From NCBI RefSeq assembly GCF_002443255.2, contig NW_019211456.1:12670229-12734228 (forward strand): 64,000 bases of DNA, written 5' to 3'. Made by a program: the position numbers and the translations under genes. Positions 1-13,133 of this stretch are shown here, piece after piece (the first letter of the stretch is position 1; each line of letters starts with the position of its first letter). Under the pieces are notes generated by a model. It was not told where the DNA came from and searched no databases. It was given only the letters and a program-made list of their open reading frames with translations. The stretch comes from Varroa destructor. Lineage: Eukaryota > Arthropoda > Arachnida > Mesostigmata > Varroidae.

Positions 1-1227
1 GATCTGCATTTGATTGATCCACTAGGATCAGCACCATCGTGCCGTATTTGACTGCCAGATTCATTGCTGAACATAACTAACCCTCGAAGGACGAATCGTT
101 GAAATGACTGTACAAAGCCATAAGCAAAGCTTCACCAGATCGGGGGGCGATCGAAAAGAACAATTCGTAATTGTGCAGTCAGTTGATAGCTAAGTAGAAT
201 ATCAGTGTAGTGCCCAAGGTCTCCATTCCTGTTTTTAACCTTGCGTCAACCCTATACAAATCGATATGATTTCACGACACCTTTTAGAAAAGCCCCCCAG
301 TAAATAGCTGGCCTCCTCAAGGTCTCTGGTTTTCCTGTTTTAGTTAAGCGTGCTATAGTAGCATAAGTACTTGTCTTGCCCGAGGCGTTTGACTAAGACC
401 CAGATTACTTTGTTTTCGTACTTTTTAGTACGATCGTGTTCCTATGGTAAAAGAACGCAAGCACATTGTGATGCGTTACGCGTATTACAGACGTGAACAA
501 AAGCCCATATAATGCCTATAACTTCTAATTAGTTGCAATCCTTACAAGCGTGTTCGCTCTAACTGGGTTTATGCATCGCCGTGCGTTCTACGAGTACGCT
601 AACTGGTGGAATTAGCTGATCGCATGTAAAACAATGATTAATGGTTCAACCGAGTGTAAACATCTGGTCTCAATACTTGTATGTATGTCGCCGGGACCTA
701 ATTGTCGACATTTCTCAAGAAAGCCCTTATTATAAGGCGTTTAAAGGAACAGAAGGAGCTCTGTACTCTGTATAGGATTCGAGGTAATACAAAGCGAAAC
801 GCGTACGCGTTGGTTCATACTCCTTGGCAATCGGTAGATTTCACTAGCTGTTTCCCGATGTTACCTCTCGTCTTCAGTTCAACAGATACAGACACTTTTA
901 AAGGATATTATCATTATGATGTTGTTATACGTTTTCGCTATAATAGTATCAGATCAATTCCGCTTGAACGAAACACCACGACATATGACTGCGCTATGCA
1001 AGCACTATCAGTTTATCAGCCTGATGGCACTAGGACTAATTTTTAAATTAGATGCAACATTGGGTAGTGCATATTCGGGCAACTGAATATGACCATGGAA
1101 GAACTCGCAAAGGGCCGCTCTGTATCCGTAGCCAATAGTTACAAGTTCTGTCGCAGGTTATTTCAGCAAACCTTTCTACTACTAATCAAGCAGCTACTGC
1201 TTTTGGTCATCTTAGTTGGCATGGATC

Positions 1228-1269
<42 letters not shown>

Positions 1270-4200
1270 TCATTTCTGCGACCGAACCATGCGATGCATA
1301 CACATCCAGTCACAGGAACCGGGCTTTTTCAAGCATTTTAAAGGAAATATACGTATGTGTGTTTCGGTTTACTTTGCGAGCTGAGCTATTGTGACTCGGG
1401 ACTCGAGCAGGGAGTGTGACACCGCTTGCCATTAATGATTAACGGTAGTTCGTCTCGAGGCATTATTTTGATCGAAACATCTATGAAGAACAATTCTTGC
1501 CCCCTCAAGCTTTGCAATGTGTGATAGATCCGGATCACTGATGTAATGCTCCACTTTGTAGTAGTAACTTTTATTTTCGTGCTTGCTCCAAATAAGCTAT
1601 GATTTCGTAAAAGATCTTGCTTTCTGCTAGGCTATTAACCGAATAGAAAGAATGTCTAACAAAGATGGTACGAAATTCAGTCTGATGGCGAATTCAAAGT
1701 CAAACAGCATATCGTCTCAACTGCTAAAGCAGCTTCCCAATACGCAACGTCAAAGTTACGAGGGGCGCTCAATCAATCTAAGTTGATTAAATGCGGCTTC
1801 ATTTCGCAACATTTGGCCTTTTAGCCCAGATTGTACCCTAAATTTGTAATTAAACAAGGGTAATTCACAGCTGATGTGAAGTTCCCAATGAAGGTTTCTT
1901 CCATTACCGTCGAAATACCTACAGTATTGAAAGATCGTTTAACCACGTTAAAGCACCGCGTTGTGCTTTTCACAAGCCTTGCTGCCATTTCACTTAGTCA
2001 TCGCTTTTCTGAGCTTTCTGCTTTGTTATCTATTGTCTACCAGCTCTCCCCAACGCTGGTTCCCATGCGATGTTATCATTCTCTATTTGGGTTTTCGTAA
2101 AAGATAGCTGCCAATTAATTGACCCGTCACAAATTGGCGAAAAATAGAAAAAGGGAAACTCTGGCTGGGGGCCTTGCCGTTGGGCAACATCTAGGTAGCC
2201 TGCGGAAAACATCGATTAAGGTTCGACCGCATCGTTCCAAAATTAATCAGGCAGAAAGCTGGCGAGTTGATCTGTATTGTAAATATTTTTCAGCGTATGT
2301 ACGCTCTAGAAAGGTTGCTCATTTCTGAACAATCCTTATACTGAAGTAACCAATTTGCGTTGTCATTTATCAGTTGTTATTATACACAATACGTTGAAAG
2401 ATTCAAGTCAGTTACAGCTGATCAGAGCCTGCTTAAGTAACTTCTTTCTATGGCATTCACGCAGGACAACGGTGACAATTGTAATGCATTTGGAACAAAA
2501 TTGTATGCTAGGAGATCTCAAGGTGGCACTTGTGTACTACAATACAATCGTGACGATTTACACGTAACTATAGTTTGATATCGTAGTTAATATTTCTTTG
2601 ACATCATGACTACCTAGCATCAGCAGGTTTCGAAACCACACAGAGAAAATATCCGCATCCAGAAATCAAGGGCATAAGATCAAAGGGTTTAGGACGGAAA
2701 CGCTGCATAGGAGCTGCCGGAAACTATGGCCGTTTGAAACAAACAGACCTCATCCGCTTCTGCATTTTGCTTTCCAGGATCGATATCAAGGCTCTATCGG
2801 CCCGTTGAATGTCGCATTTTGTTGAAAAGGAGTCACTTAATGCATGATCAATATTTGCTCGAGAGTTATATCCATACTGCAACTTCCTGTGACAATTTGC
2901 TAGAGTTTACCAATAACTAAATACCTTAGAGTTTTTAAACTATCTAAATTTTAATAATATTTTAAGCTGGAGCCCCAGTGACATCAGTTCTTGTTAAGAA
3001 TGATACTGTTAAGGCTCACTTTTAGTCATTACAATGACAGTCTTCTTTTCAAGAGACTCGCTTAAGGATCTTTTGAACCCACGCCTTCTAAGCTCTTAAC
3101 GAAGAGAGCCGTCTATTAAGAATACCTCAATGCATACCTTGCACCACTGTGTTTCGAGTTTCCTATCCGATATCGCTGTTAGGCACAGTTCCATCAGACA
3201 GCTGACTCCCAGCACGAAACGAACTGTCTGTTGTCTATGCCAGGGTCCAAACCTACATCACAACGTCTCCCTAAGATTACCAAGCAAATATGTCACCTAC
3301 TAAGCTATCACGGGTACCTACATTCGACCGACAAAAGACTAGCCCATCGACATAGTATGAAAGATTTCATTTAAAAAATATCGTTTTCGGCTTAACATAA
3401 TGGTGGTCGGTCCCGTGGCTTTCTGTATGCGTGTTCCATAGATGTGTCGTTACCCTAGTTGTCGCGTATCGGCGCAGACGTCAGAGGCAGGATTGTCCTT
3501 GCAAGGTCAACGATTGCACAACAACAACGACAACGCATCTGACAAGAGGGAACCTCAATGAACGACAAGTAATCTGGCCAGCAGCTTGATCTGTTTAAAT
3601 ATATTCATTTCACGTAGGATAAAAGTGACTTTCTCAACGACCGATGTCCCAAGAACCCAATGCATCCCATACTGTGCTGCGTATTTATACCGCGAAACAG
3701 TCGTATGTCTGCTATTGCCAGGGCACTGAATCAACGAATGCTAGTTCATATCAATTACTCAGAGGAATATTTTCTTACAACTAACAGAGCAATATAAAGG
3801 AATACCTATTTGGGTGCCTTATTAGCGCGAGCATCACTTCATTGTCTCAGAATCCTTATTTCGCACTAAGCCAATAGATTGATAACTGCGTTACAGAACC
3901 AGATCAGCTTACGAAATTCGAAAGATGGCATATTTACTCTAATATATCGATATTTTATAGACCATAGCTGTTTCTCTGGATGGGTCACAGGCGGCCTGAT
4001 TCGTTACAGGGAAGACAGATCCTTGATTTTATGCTACTATAAACTTTTAATCCCGAGCTGTTTCCTGTTCATACAACAATTTGCTAAGCATTGTAGTGTC
4101 ACAATGTCTAGTGCCGAATCTGACGGCAGGTGAGTGATTTTTGTCGACGTATATAGTTATGATGATCGGCGTACTCAAAGGACAGAGAAGATCCTGTAAT

Positions 4201-7200
4201 GCGACGTCCAATAAGCACTACCTTCTGAATTGGAAGCCAACTTGGTCCGTAGCAGAGCTTGTTTCCGCTAGTGCTAAATTCGATGGTGACGGTCAACAAC
4301 AGGTACACTTAACTAAAGCCTGACCTAACAACAGGTCATACAGAGTACTTGGAAATCTATGAATTCGAAAAACTTATTAGAACCTCGTACCTTCTACTCG
4401 GAACTGCCGTTAGGAATGTTTCTGTGATGTGACACCTACCTTTGTTCGTTGTTAAATCGCTGTGAGGTTTCTAAATTCACAAGTAATAGACCGAGGTGCG
4501 GGCGTCCCTACGTGAACGCCAAAGGATGGAATCCCGCTACATTAGAAATGAGACCAACAGCTGGTTATCACAAGTCTGCTGGCAGAACCACTGTCGAATC
4601 ATTCCATACACTCGAATCAGGGTCTCAATCAGAAATTCTCATATCGTGTGCTCTGAGCCTAGTATTTCTGTTATAATCAAGGATGTTTGTGATTGGATAG
4701 GATTATCAGTATGTCTTGCGCGATATAAAACGGAAACGATTCTCATTGCCAAATTCAAGCTGCCGTTAGATTCGCTCATTTTATACAGATGAATTAGCTC
4801 ACAAACGGGAACAGTTGACAGATCCGCTGTCAAACTGGAATATTAAGCTTTTACCTAAAGCTAGATCTAGCACGACAATTATCGCATCCTTTAAAATTTG
4901 TCACCATACCATTTGTTCACCATTAGTAGTTAATGTTATGCGGTAGCAAAATCAATCTTATATATCGATGCGATACTCACTGATGTCCACGTTGGAACCG
5001 TCTGATCGGTGAAACTGTGAAACCAATCATTGGCAAAAGTAGATGTTTCTTGGTGCTGCATGCACGTACTTTGTATTAGAGGCATCTTCTTTAAAAGAAG
5101 ATAATTAGGAATACATTCTTCCGACAGTATCAAGTGGGTGAAAGAGCATCCATCTACTCGTATGCTCGATGTATTTTCTACTAAATAGACGAACCCAAAT
5201 CTTAAACGGTCGGTTTATTTAGAACTGAATTTTTCATTGAGATCGTGCTGCGATGCGTTGTTTCGTATCGTGTTGAGTTGTACCGTGGGTATTTTCTGCG
5301 TCATGATCATTAATTCTTCATCACTGTTTCGTCTCTCAATTGCAGTAATTATTGCGTTAATGATAAACATATTATAGTTACTATGTTGCTAATATTATCG
5401 ATATTTATAGATGTCCTTCATGCATACAACTTGTGCTATCAGCTCTATTGAAGTTCGTTGTCTCTCGGCGATATTAAACAGCGTTCCGCAACAGGTCACT
5501 ATTTCCCATTGGGGTTACTTTCCATCGAAGTTCATACCAATAATGGAATCGTTAAGGATCTCTATTGATATAGCTGGATGATCATTAATGTTAAAAAATT
5601 TGAATCGGACGAAAAAATGGGCAAATATTGCCATCGCACCGTACAGAATCAACATCTATCATCTGGAATCATCATAGGTCACTTCATTTCATCTGCACAA
5701 TCGGGTCAACCTATCGAACGACGATAACAGCCTACAAAAAATGGTCCATTAAACAGCCGAACCTCGATTTGAATCTGTACTTCAAAAAAAAACAATGCGA
5801 CGCAATACCGAAATCTTTTAACTTAATGAGTCTACAGCGAACGAGCGATTTCTATAAATTGTCATTCTTATTCGATAAGTTATGGGGGATATCAATGTGA
5901 TGGTCGACAAGATGCTATGAAGGGTCGATTCATATTTGCGGGGAGTTTTTATATGTGTACATCGTTTTAGAGCTTGTACATTTTGAAAAATACTTGTTAC
6001 TTCACCGCCTCCGATTTTAATTCCCATTGCCTGAACAGAGAGGTAAGAAGTTACACACAAGCTTTGTTAATGGCATGAAGTAACACAAACGCAGCATATA
6101 AACCATAATTAGAACGATACATCATATTCACAGGAGCACGTAATACCTGAAAATATGAACTGGGATCGCCCATCGGGATGCTGAATAAATTGGGTCAACA
6201 CTGATTCGTCAAAACACCAGTAACAGTGCGTAGCTTAAAAGAATTAAGACTTATACGAAAATCGGCAAAAATTTGCTTGAGGGGTTTAGTTAAAAATTTA
6301 CAAATGTACTGCAAGGGACTGGTAGTATTCTAACGAAGGGCAAATTGTTCTCGTGCCTGTCCTATTGGTTGAACATCACCAATTCAAAAACTCTAAAAAA
6401 CATATCGGGAACGGACTAATTACCAGTGACGTCAAAAATCAGTCGCTGACGCCTCTAGACCCGTGGACGGGTGGCCGCGCCACAGAAACTTGAACGTACA
6501 TTTTTCCGTTCACATGGGACCGTTCCAAGATAGAATTTTCTCCCACTATTCGGGGGTTACTAATTAAAGCAAAAAATTATTTCAGGCTCTAACTATCGAT
6601 TCTAGAGGGCGACTACTCTTAACAATCGACGTCCGAAGCTTTCGATATCTTTCAATTTACCTTCACTGAAGGTTATACCACCACCGTTGCCTAGTACCCA
6701 TTAAAATGTGCGGAAAATACAGAGATTGACAGTGCACCTCTCAATCTGACTGGATGCGCTAAGCGCTTGGTCGTGTTAACGTACGCCCTATTCCCGAAAT
6801 TCCCTCATAGTCATTAACTATTCGTTAGCAGAAGTTTATAAGGATGATAAGACAAAAATGTACACCTTTTAATTTACACACCTTAATTTAATAACACCTT
6901 ACAATTTTTCTGATTCGAAGTTTAAAGTTACTCGAAGCTTATCAGTTGATATTTGAGCATATTTACCCCCGTCTATGTGGATGACGCCAAGAGCCACCAC
7001 ACCGTTCTGCTCTGGCCATTGACTCAGTGGTGTATACATGCTTGGCAAAGGTGACGAACGTTTCTCCTTGTCCCCTCTGCAGATCTACCGCACCTGAATC
7101 TCATAGACAGCGATGGAGCTCCTGGTCTACATACATAATATTTGGGCTAGCTTCGTCGCATTATCTTTTTTCTCATAGAGAAATTCTGCTTGAATAATTC

Positions 7201-7385
7201 AAGTTTAAGGTAGCCACAATCAGTCATAACGTGGCCACTACGCCGAACACTCGCAACTCTTAGTTGAACGTTTTTTGCCAGCTCGCCTTGCTCTGCCTTA
7301 TATTCTTCCCCATCCTACTTGTACATACTCAGCTTTGTTAAAACAGATGCTGTAACTTCTACTTAAAAGGACATAAGTTTAGAAG
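1..7385. other. Intergenic; no supported gene
   Basis: Only scattered ORFs of at most 114 codons are present (the longest, 702-1046, starts at TTG and has no recognised motif). Base composition is uniform and AT-rich. The (AT)n tract near 1.2 kb is the only clear repeat. Confidence 0.6.
1230..1266. repeat. (AT)n microsatellite
   Basis: Uninterrupted TA alternation of 37 nt. Confidence 0.95.
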
Positions 7386-7807
7386 ATGATCTCAATGCGC
7401 AAAGGCTATTCGATTGGGGCGTGTTCAAAGCTATTGAAACTCATAATTGTAGCCAGTAGCAACAGGATGGTTGAGATATTTTTTGATGTAGTCAAAGCTT
7501 TTATGATCCTGATTCATTTGGCACTGCTTCCACCTCGGAATCGCTGCCTGCCCTTATGCAGCTTCCCTGTGTTAGCGAAAATATGTTTGTCTCTCCTTTA
7601 TGGAAACGCTCTTTTATAGATAGACGAGCTTTTACTGACGGCGCTACACACACCCTTAGCTTAATGAGCTCCGCTTTGGTCCTTTTCTTAGCAATCAATT
7701 TATCAGAACGGTCTATTGCGCCACTCTTTTCAATGAACTATGTCGATGCAGTTTTACGCCTCTATACATCGACCTTTGATACAAGTTCGTTGCTTGAATT
7801 AGCTTGA
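7386..7807 (+). pseudogene. Possible decayed non-LTR (LINE) reverse transcriptase
   Basis: Two overlapping frames (7386-7619 and 7556-7807) carry, in the right order, FFDVVKAF (7479-7502; compare FLDVxKAFD, motif A), SFIDRRAF (7613-7633 covers FIDRRAF; compare FLxxRxF before motif B) and NYVDA (7736-7750; compare YADD, motif C). Motif A to motif C spans about 87 codons, close to jockey-type elements. The catalytic aspartates and the GVPQGS motif are not intact and a frame change lies between the segments, so any such element is long dead. The resemblance may still be chance. Confidence 0.28.
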
Positions 7808-8991
7808 CTCAGTTGTTTTTTCTCTTTATTAAAATTACTGCCTACCTTCTCCCCTTTATGAGGAGACTGCATTGTTGTTGCCATATTAGGTCTTTTAGAT
7901 ACGAGTGCTTTCTGTACAAACATCTCTAACTAAATAAAATAGGTTTCTCTTCATTCTGTGTATCCTAGATTTTGAAAAAGGGATAAATCGTAAAATTTAT
8001 GTTATGTATTGAGTAACGATAGCTTGTCGAAGTCAAAGACGATATTGTCTGCAACACTGATATTAATGTATAGCTCACGACGAATCGACTCCCTGCACCG
8101 CTCGCCAGTTAGGACGTAAACGACTTTTCAAGCCTATCGAAATTTTATGTAAATAAGTAAAAAAAGTTTGCCCACTATATGTTTGCGAGAACTTCGACAG
8201 CTATAAGTCTAATCCTCTATATTATATGTCAAGCAAACTAGTTAAAAATGGTACATCAATACGAAATCATTACACGTTTTGATTACCCATTATACGTTCA
8301 GTGAGAATAGTTCCTGAAATCACAGTTTCCTTCGAAAAATACAGAAATATTACATAATACAGGAGTATTTGGCCTATATTTAATTAGTTCGTATTGCGAT
8401 CATTTAGGAATATCTACGTTGCTGTTGGTCATACTGAGCCCCATCGTCAGGCTATGTCATCCTAGGATGGCTGCACTGCAACCAACCAAGAACCTTTCGA
8501 AATGTCTTTTTATCATGTTACTATTGCTGCTTGCTAAAACTGTTATCTCTACGTCTACAATCTGCGTTTGACGTTACAGTGAACGGTACATTATCTCTAA
8601 TGAGATGGCTCGAAAAGTTTACGTCTTAACAAATAAAATCTCACTTCTGCCAGCCATCTTTTTGTACTGCTACTAACAATTTTGCCTCACCGGATTGTTA
8701 AACAATTCCTTTAGGACGCACATTTCTAATTGCATTATAATCAGGACTACTAGCAGTGCTTGGCATATATTTGATTGATTCACTGAATTTGGGTATGAGG
8801 GTCCCAAGAGAGTTCTCGACTTTTCGTCGGAGACGTTACTGCATTGATGTAGTATCCCTCATGTAACAAGTACGAACGAAAGAACGCAAGAATGTAAATA
8901 ATAGCTTTATTCTTGATAAAAAGTATCCGTATCCAGATGTCTGAGATCTGATGTATTTGTTAGGTCTGCTGCTAGATTAAATGATGATCTT

Positions 8992-9012
8992 GCGCGCGCG
9001 CGCGCGCGCGCG
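8992..9012. repeat. (GC)n microsatellite
   Basis: Uninterrupted alternating GC for 21 nt, followed by GGGG and T/A runs. Pure GC dinucleotide repeats are rare in animal genomes and can adopt Z-DNA. Confidence 0.95.
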
Positions 9013-9266
9013 GGGTTTTTTAAAAAGATTAAGTTTTAGCTTAAACGCCAAATGCGTATCTTCTATATTGCCATCAGATATTTGCCGATAAATTTTATCC
9101 TAAGTTAAACTGTTATGAGTAAAACAAGACAGTGTTGGTGTAAATAGATATGCATAAAATCATACAGACAGAGCCTTATGCAGACGCTTTTGGTATGTTC
9201 TACATACATGAAAAATTAGACAAATTAATTCTATGGTCTGTGAATATGTGGAACGTCTCCGCTTTG

Positions 9267-9267
<1 letters not shown>

Positions 9268-9303
<36 letters not shown>
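9268..9303. repeat. (TA)n microsatellite
   Basis: About 18 TA units. The 97-codon plus ORF that crosses it is explained by the repeat and is not called as a gene. Confidence 0.95.
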
Positions 9304-9308
<5 letters not shown>

Positions 9309-10416
9309 CTCACCTGAGAAGATTTTCAATCAGGGCTCAATTGTCTGAAGGCAAACAGAACATCAGCACTCTTGCTAAAGATTGTGAGCACTATCGAACT
9401 CCAAACGGTCTGCTCACGGTGGTCGTGCCCATTCATTGTAAATTACGACACAACATATACAAAAGCCTAAAGTATTTTTGTAAGGGCCTTTTTCGGTGCA
9501 AGCATAATCACATTCTAAATTCATAGACTCTATAATTAATGATAACCAAATAGTAATTAATTATTTGGGTCTAAAGAGTCATTTTGATTCTGTATCAAGG
9601 CTGGCCATGGCTTGCACACTCTGCACTATGATAGAGATCTATTTTAATTCATATATTTCAGAAAGTAAAGTGTTATAACATACTGTTTTTCAGTGTGATT
9701 CATTTGATACTAGACTGAGAGTTACCTACCAAGAGGGAGGGTCGGCAAACGACTAAACTCCAAGATCAAACTCTAATACTTTTTAATCAGCATTGGCCCA
9801 ATCTGTACTGAAACTGAGAAGCGGGCCGCATTTGTTCTCCAAACCTTAGCTCAGTATCTTCAGTAAAAGCAGATTGACTTTTCAACTTCTTAAATGTATT
9901 AAATCCTAGAGAAAATTTCTAGGCAGTAAATAGCGTCTACTGCAAAACTCAAGCATCAAACAGTTCTCCTTCAGCAGTTGTGACGCTATGGCGTTAAATG
10001 AGTCCGATCATTTCGTTGTTCACAAGTCCGAAACAGATTAAAGATTCGCACTATGGCAGGGGCAAACGCCTCTTTTATTTGGACGGCAGCATTCCTATTA
10101 AGCACTTTGCCTGTCTTCCAACCAGTAATGGCTCGACGGGCCATCAGCTCGAGCTAGTCTCAAACATGTAATTAGATAATACGTCAATCTTCGTCACCAG
10201 GGCGGGAGTCCGACAGATGTACTCGGATGTTCTACGACTCATGTCCCAGCGGGACGCTGCCTTAAGGAGTGATTCTGAACGAAGAGTGCACAAAGCTATG
10301 TAGGCAGGAAGACAAGCCTGAGCGTATACAATACAGGCGTTGCCTTAGTTCCTGTCGAATGAATACTAGGACAAGTGCTACGTTCGGACAGCACCAATTG
10401 TTTGTATTATTTTCGG

Positions 10417-10434
10417 TGCTAACTAACTAACTAA
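10417..10434. repeat. (CTAA)n short tandem repeat
   Basis: Four CTAA units in a row, followed by an ACAACAACAA stretch. Confidence 0.7.
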
Positions 10435-12929
10435 CAATCACAACAACAAAAATTTGTAGCATTAGATACTAGACTAACTTTAATTGTTGTTACGTGTTTA
10501 TTTTTGTATTTCGTGTGTAATTTTTTGTTGTTCCTTCTACAGGACGTTTGAGTGATAGAAACGCACAATGCGTTTGGAAAAGGCACCGAATGGATTGCAA
10601 GGCGAACACAGGAACGCCATTTACTTGACCCTCAGCGTTGAGGAACGTCGCAATCGAATGGACTAGGCACATCTTCTGCATCCGCTACTAGCGGGAGCCA
10701 ATTCGTCAGCGATATATAAGTCATCAGGCCAAATTTAACGATTACTGAAGCGTTGCTCTAATTAGGCCTGAGCCATGCGAGTTATTTCCTATTAGCCGCT
10801 TCACCATAATGGGGGTGTACAGCATAAAATTCAGTAACAGCAGGGCACTTGTTGTGCATTATGAGGTACTAGACATTAACATGCTATAGTATTACGATAA
10901 ATGCATTATAGCAGCCGCGCCCTAGAGCTATTAACTGAACCTGTAAGCATTTCATAGCCTCTTATGGGGTTGAACTTCAGCATTTAGTAAATGAGTATAA
11001 GGTCGTAGAAGCCTTCGTATGACTACTAGTGTCAATGTGGTACCCAAGCTTGCTGCGTTCGAAGTTACGCTTTCATCTTCTGAAGCCGGGTGTCTACGGC
11101 GGCCGTTAAAATTTATATAGTTGTGTATTGATTATTTCGTTGAATGGAAAACTTTCAAAAATGATCTGGGCTTTTACCATTACCTAGTAGTAACCTTTAG
11201 TAGCGTTCTGTCTTCTGATTTTATATAGGTCAGCGAGCTTTCGAGGACATCAATCCCAGAAGCGCTACTTGAAGTACCGAGCTATGATGTAACAGTGTTT
11301 TAATGTTGCCAGTAAATCGCTCTATTTGCTGAAGTGGCTGAGCAGAACCAGCCTGATGCCGAACCATTTCCTTGCATCGAATATACAACGTCACAATTAG
11401 GATGGGAGTACATGATGACATGCAATCATAGCATTTCGATGGGTCTGTTGAAAACGCTCGGTAGACGGAGACACTATAGAGTCTAACTAGAGAATGACCA
11501 TCTAGTATTCATGGCTGTCGAACAACGTGAGCTAACTTACCACTCCGAACAAAAAAGGCGGGCTTATTATTCACAGTTTTTGTCTCCCAGCCAATAAGAC
11601 ACAAGTACTAAAGGAAACAGGTTCGTTATGTCCTATGTTTTTTTTGAAGCTATTAACTTTCTGTTAGACCTCTTGACGGATTGTTCATTACATCTGTACT
11701 CTTGTCTTTTGTAGCTTCTAATTTTTCTATCATCCTTTATCAAAAAAAAAATGTACGATCTCTCAAGAGAAGTGCTTGAATACTAAATGGTAAGCTCGAA
11801 ACAAAATAGAACGGGAACAGTGAATATATAACGCAGACGAAGCGTATCGAAGAGTGGGGAAACCCGAAAAAATTAAGTAGAATTATTCGCGAATTGCGCC
11901 TTCCTTTGCTATCGGTGTTTCGGGACACATAAAAAATCTGCTGTATCAAAAAGTATTATTAAAAAAAAACAGGACCAGCCCGGTGAGGGCGTAAAGAACG
12001 GCCTTTTTTAATTCAAGGACAGCTAAACTATTTAAGGGAAACCTCAACGCACTGAAGTCATCTTTGCAGAAGTTACCAGTATTAACGGGCTTGAGCCATA
12101 ACATCGTGGCTCTATGCTTCATAAAGCGAAGCGCAATTGTATTCGAAGACTAAAATGAGCGATGCTAGCACGTTTTTAGTCTTAGAGAGTGGGTATAGGT
12201 ACATACGTTAAGGATGGAACGAAACAGAATAATTATCACAAATACTGTTTTTTATTACAACGCATTGTTCGCTCAGATTGTTGTCCTTTGAAAAGACGAA
12301 GAAAACTGTAACATTTTTACAGGTAGCATCCATTAGGCATATCCCAGGGTTCATGGGACCTTAAACATAACATGTTACACAATAAATAATTAGGGCTTAA
12401 AAGCTCACTTTATTTACTAGGCCTCTCGACAGTAGAATTAGGGTCATCTGTAACTGGCAAACGACAAAAACAGAAACGACTGTGTCTCTACCAGTATAAC
12501 TTAATGAGATAACGTCGACAAGTACTACAGTTCAAAATATAATGAAGGTAATCAGAAGCGAAAAACGGTTTTCAAAATTACCAACCGTTAACCTTCTGCA
12601 CGGTTTTGATGATCGTCGAGATTTTCACTCTATATGTAGAGCTTCCACATTAAGCGAACTATTAAACGAAAACCGCATTATGACTCTTAAAAGCTTTCAA
12701 TTTAAAGAAATACACATGCTACGTAAAAATACCCGGTAAGCGATGGTTCGAACTCGTACAGGTACTTGAACGGATACATGTTGATGCATATTCCGGATAG
12801 TTTTCAGTATATGCTAGAAAGGATGAGATATTAACAGAACAGCTTCGAAAAAAAAAAGACCGAAATAACAATTGGTTCGTGACTTTTTAAAAGTCATGAG
12901 ACAGTTTTTATTTTGTTCGTCATCACGAT

Positions 12930-13133
12930 GTGAAGACAAATATTAAACGAGAGAAGTCGTTAGCTAGAGACTTCAGTAGATATTACACAAGCATGTATAC
13001 GGCTGGGATAATTTTGGAGAGGATTGGTCCACTGAGGTACAGGGCCGAAATAGGTAATCCAAAGGGTATACCTCACGTTAGTCGATTGAAGCATCGAGAA
13101 GATTTACCTTTACTGCATAGACAGAAAAAATAA
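12930..13133 (+). pseudogene. Remnant of a Ty3/gypsy-like integrase C-terminus
   Basis: The 67-codon frame contains ILERIGPLRYRAEIGN (residues 28-43) followed by HVSRLK (49-54). This order and spacing (GP...I.ERIGPL.YR.E...HVSRLK) is characteristic of the C-terminal domain of LTR-retrotransposon integrases, just before the end of pol. The usual GP(Y/F) just before this segment is not intact. No catalytic core, reverse transcriptase or LTR was recognised nearby, so this is a 3' fragment. The AT-rich sequence on either side has no further recognisable pol sequence. Confidence 0.45.

Larger units (their letters stand above)
7808..12929. other. Intergenic; simple repeats only
   Basis: Between the LINE-like and gypsy-like relics, only microsatellites (GC, TA and CTAA types) and short chance-level ORFs are visible. 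Confidence 0.55.

Noticed and set aside
702..1046. 114-codon plus-strand ORF
   Set aside because: It needs a TTG start and has no recognised domain or codon bias. The length is expected by chance in 64 kb.
9233..9526. 97-codon plus-strand ORF
   Set aside because: It is extended by the (TA)n repeat. The rest has no recognised motif or splice framing.
12749..12759. B-box-like GGTTCGAACTC suggesting a tRNA
   Set aside because: There is no A box at the right distance and no cloverleaf pairing.
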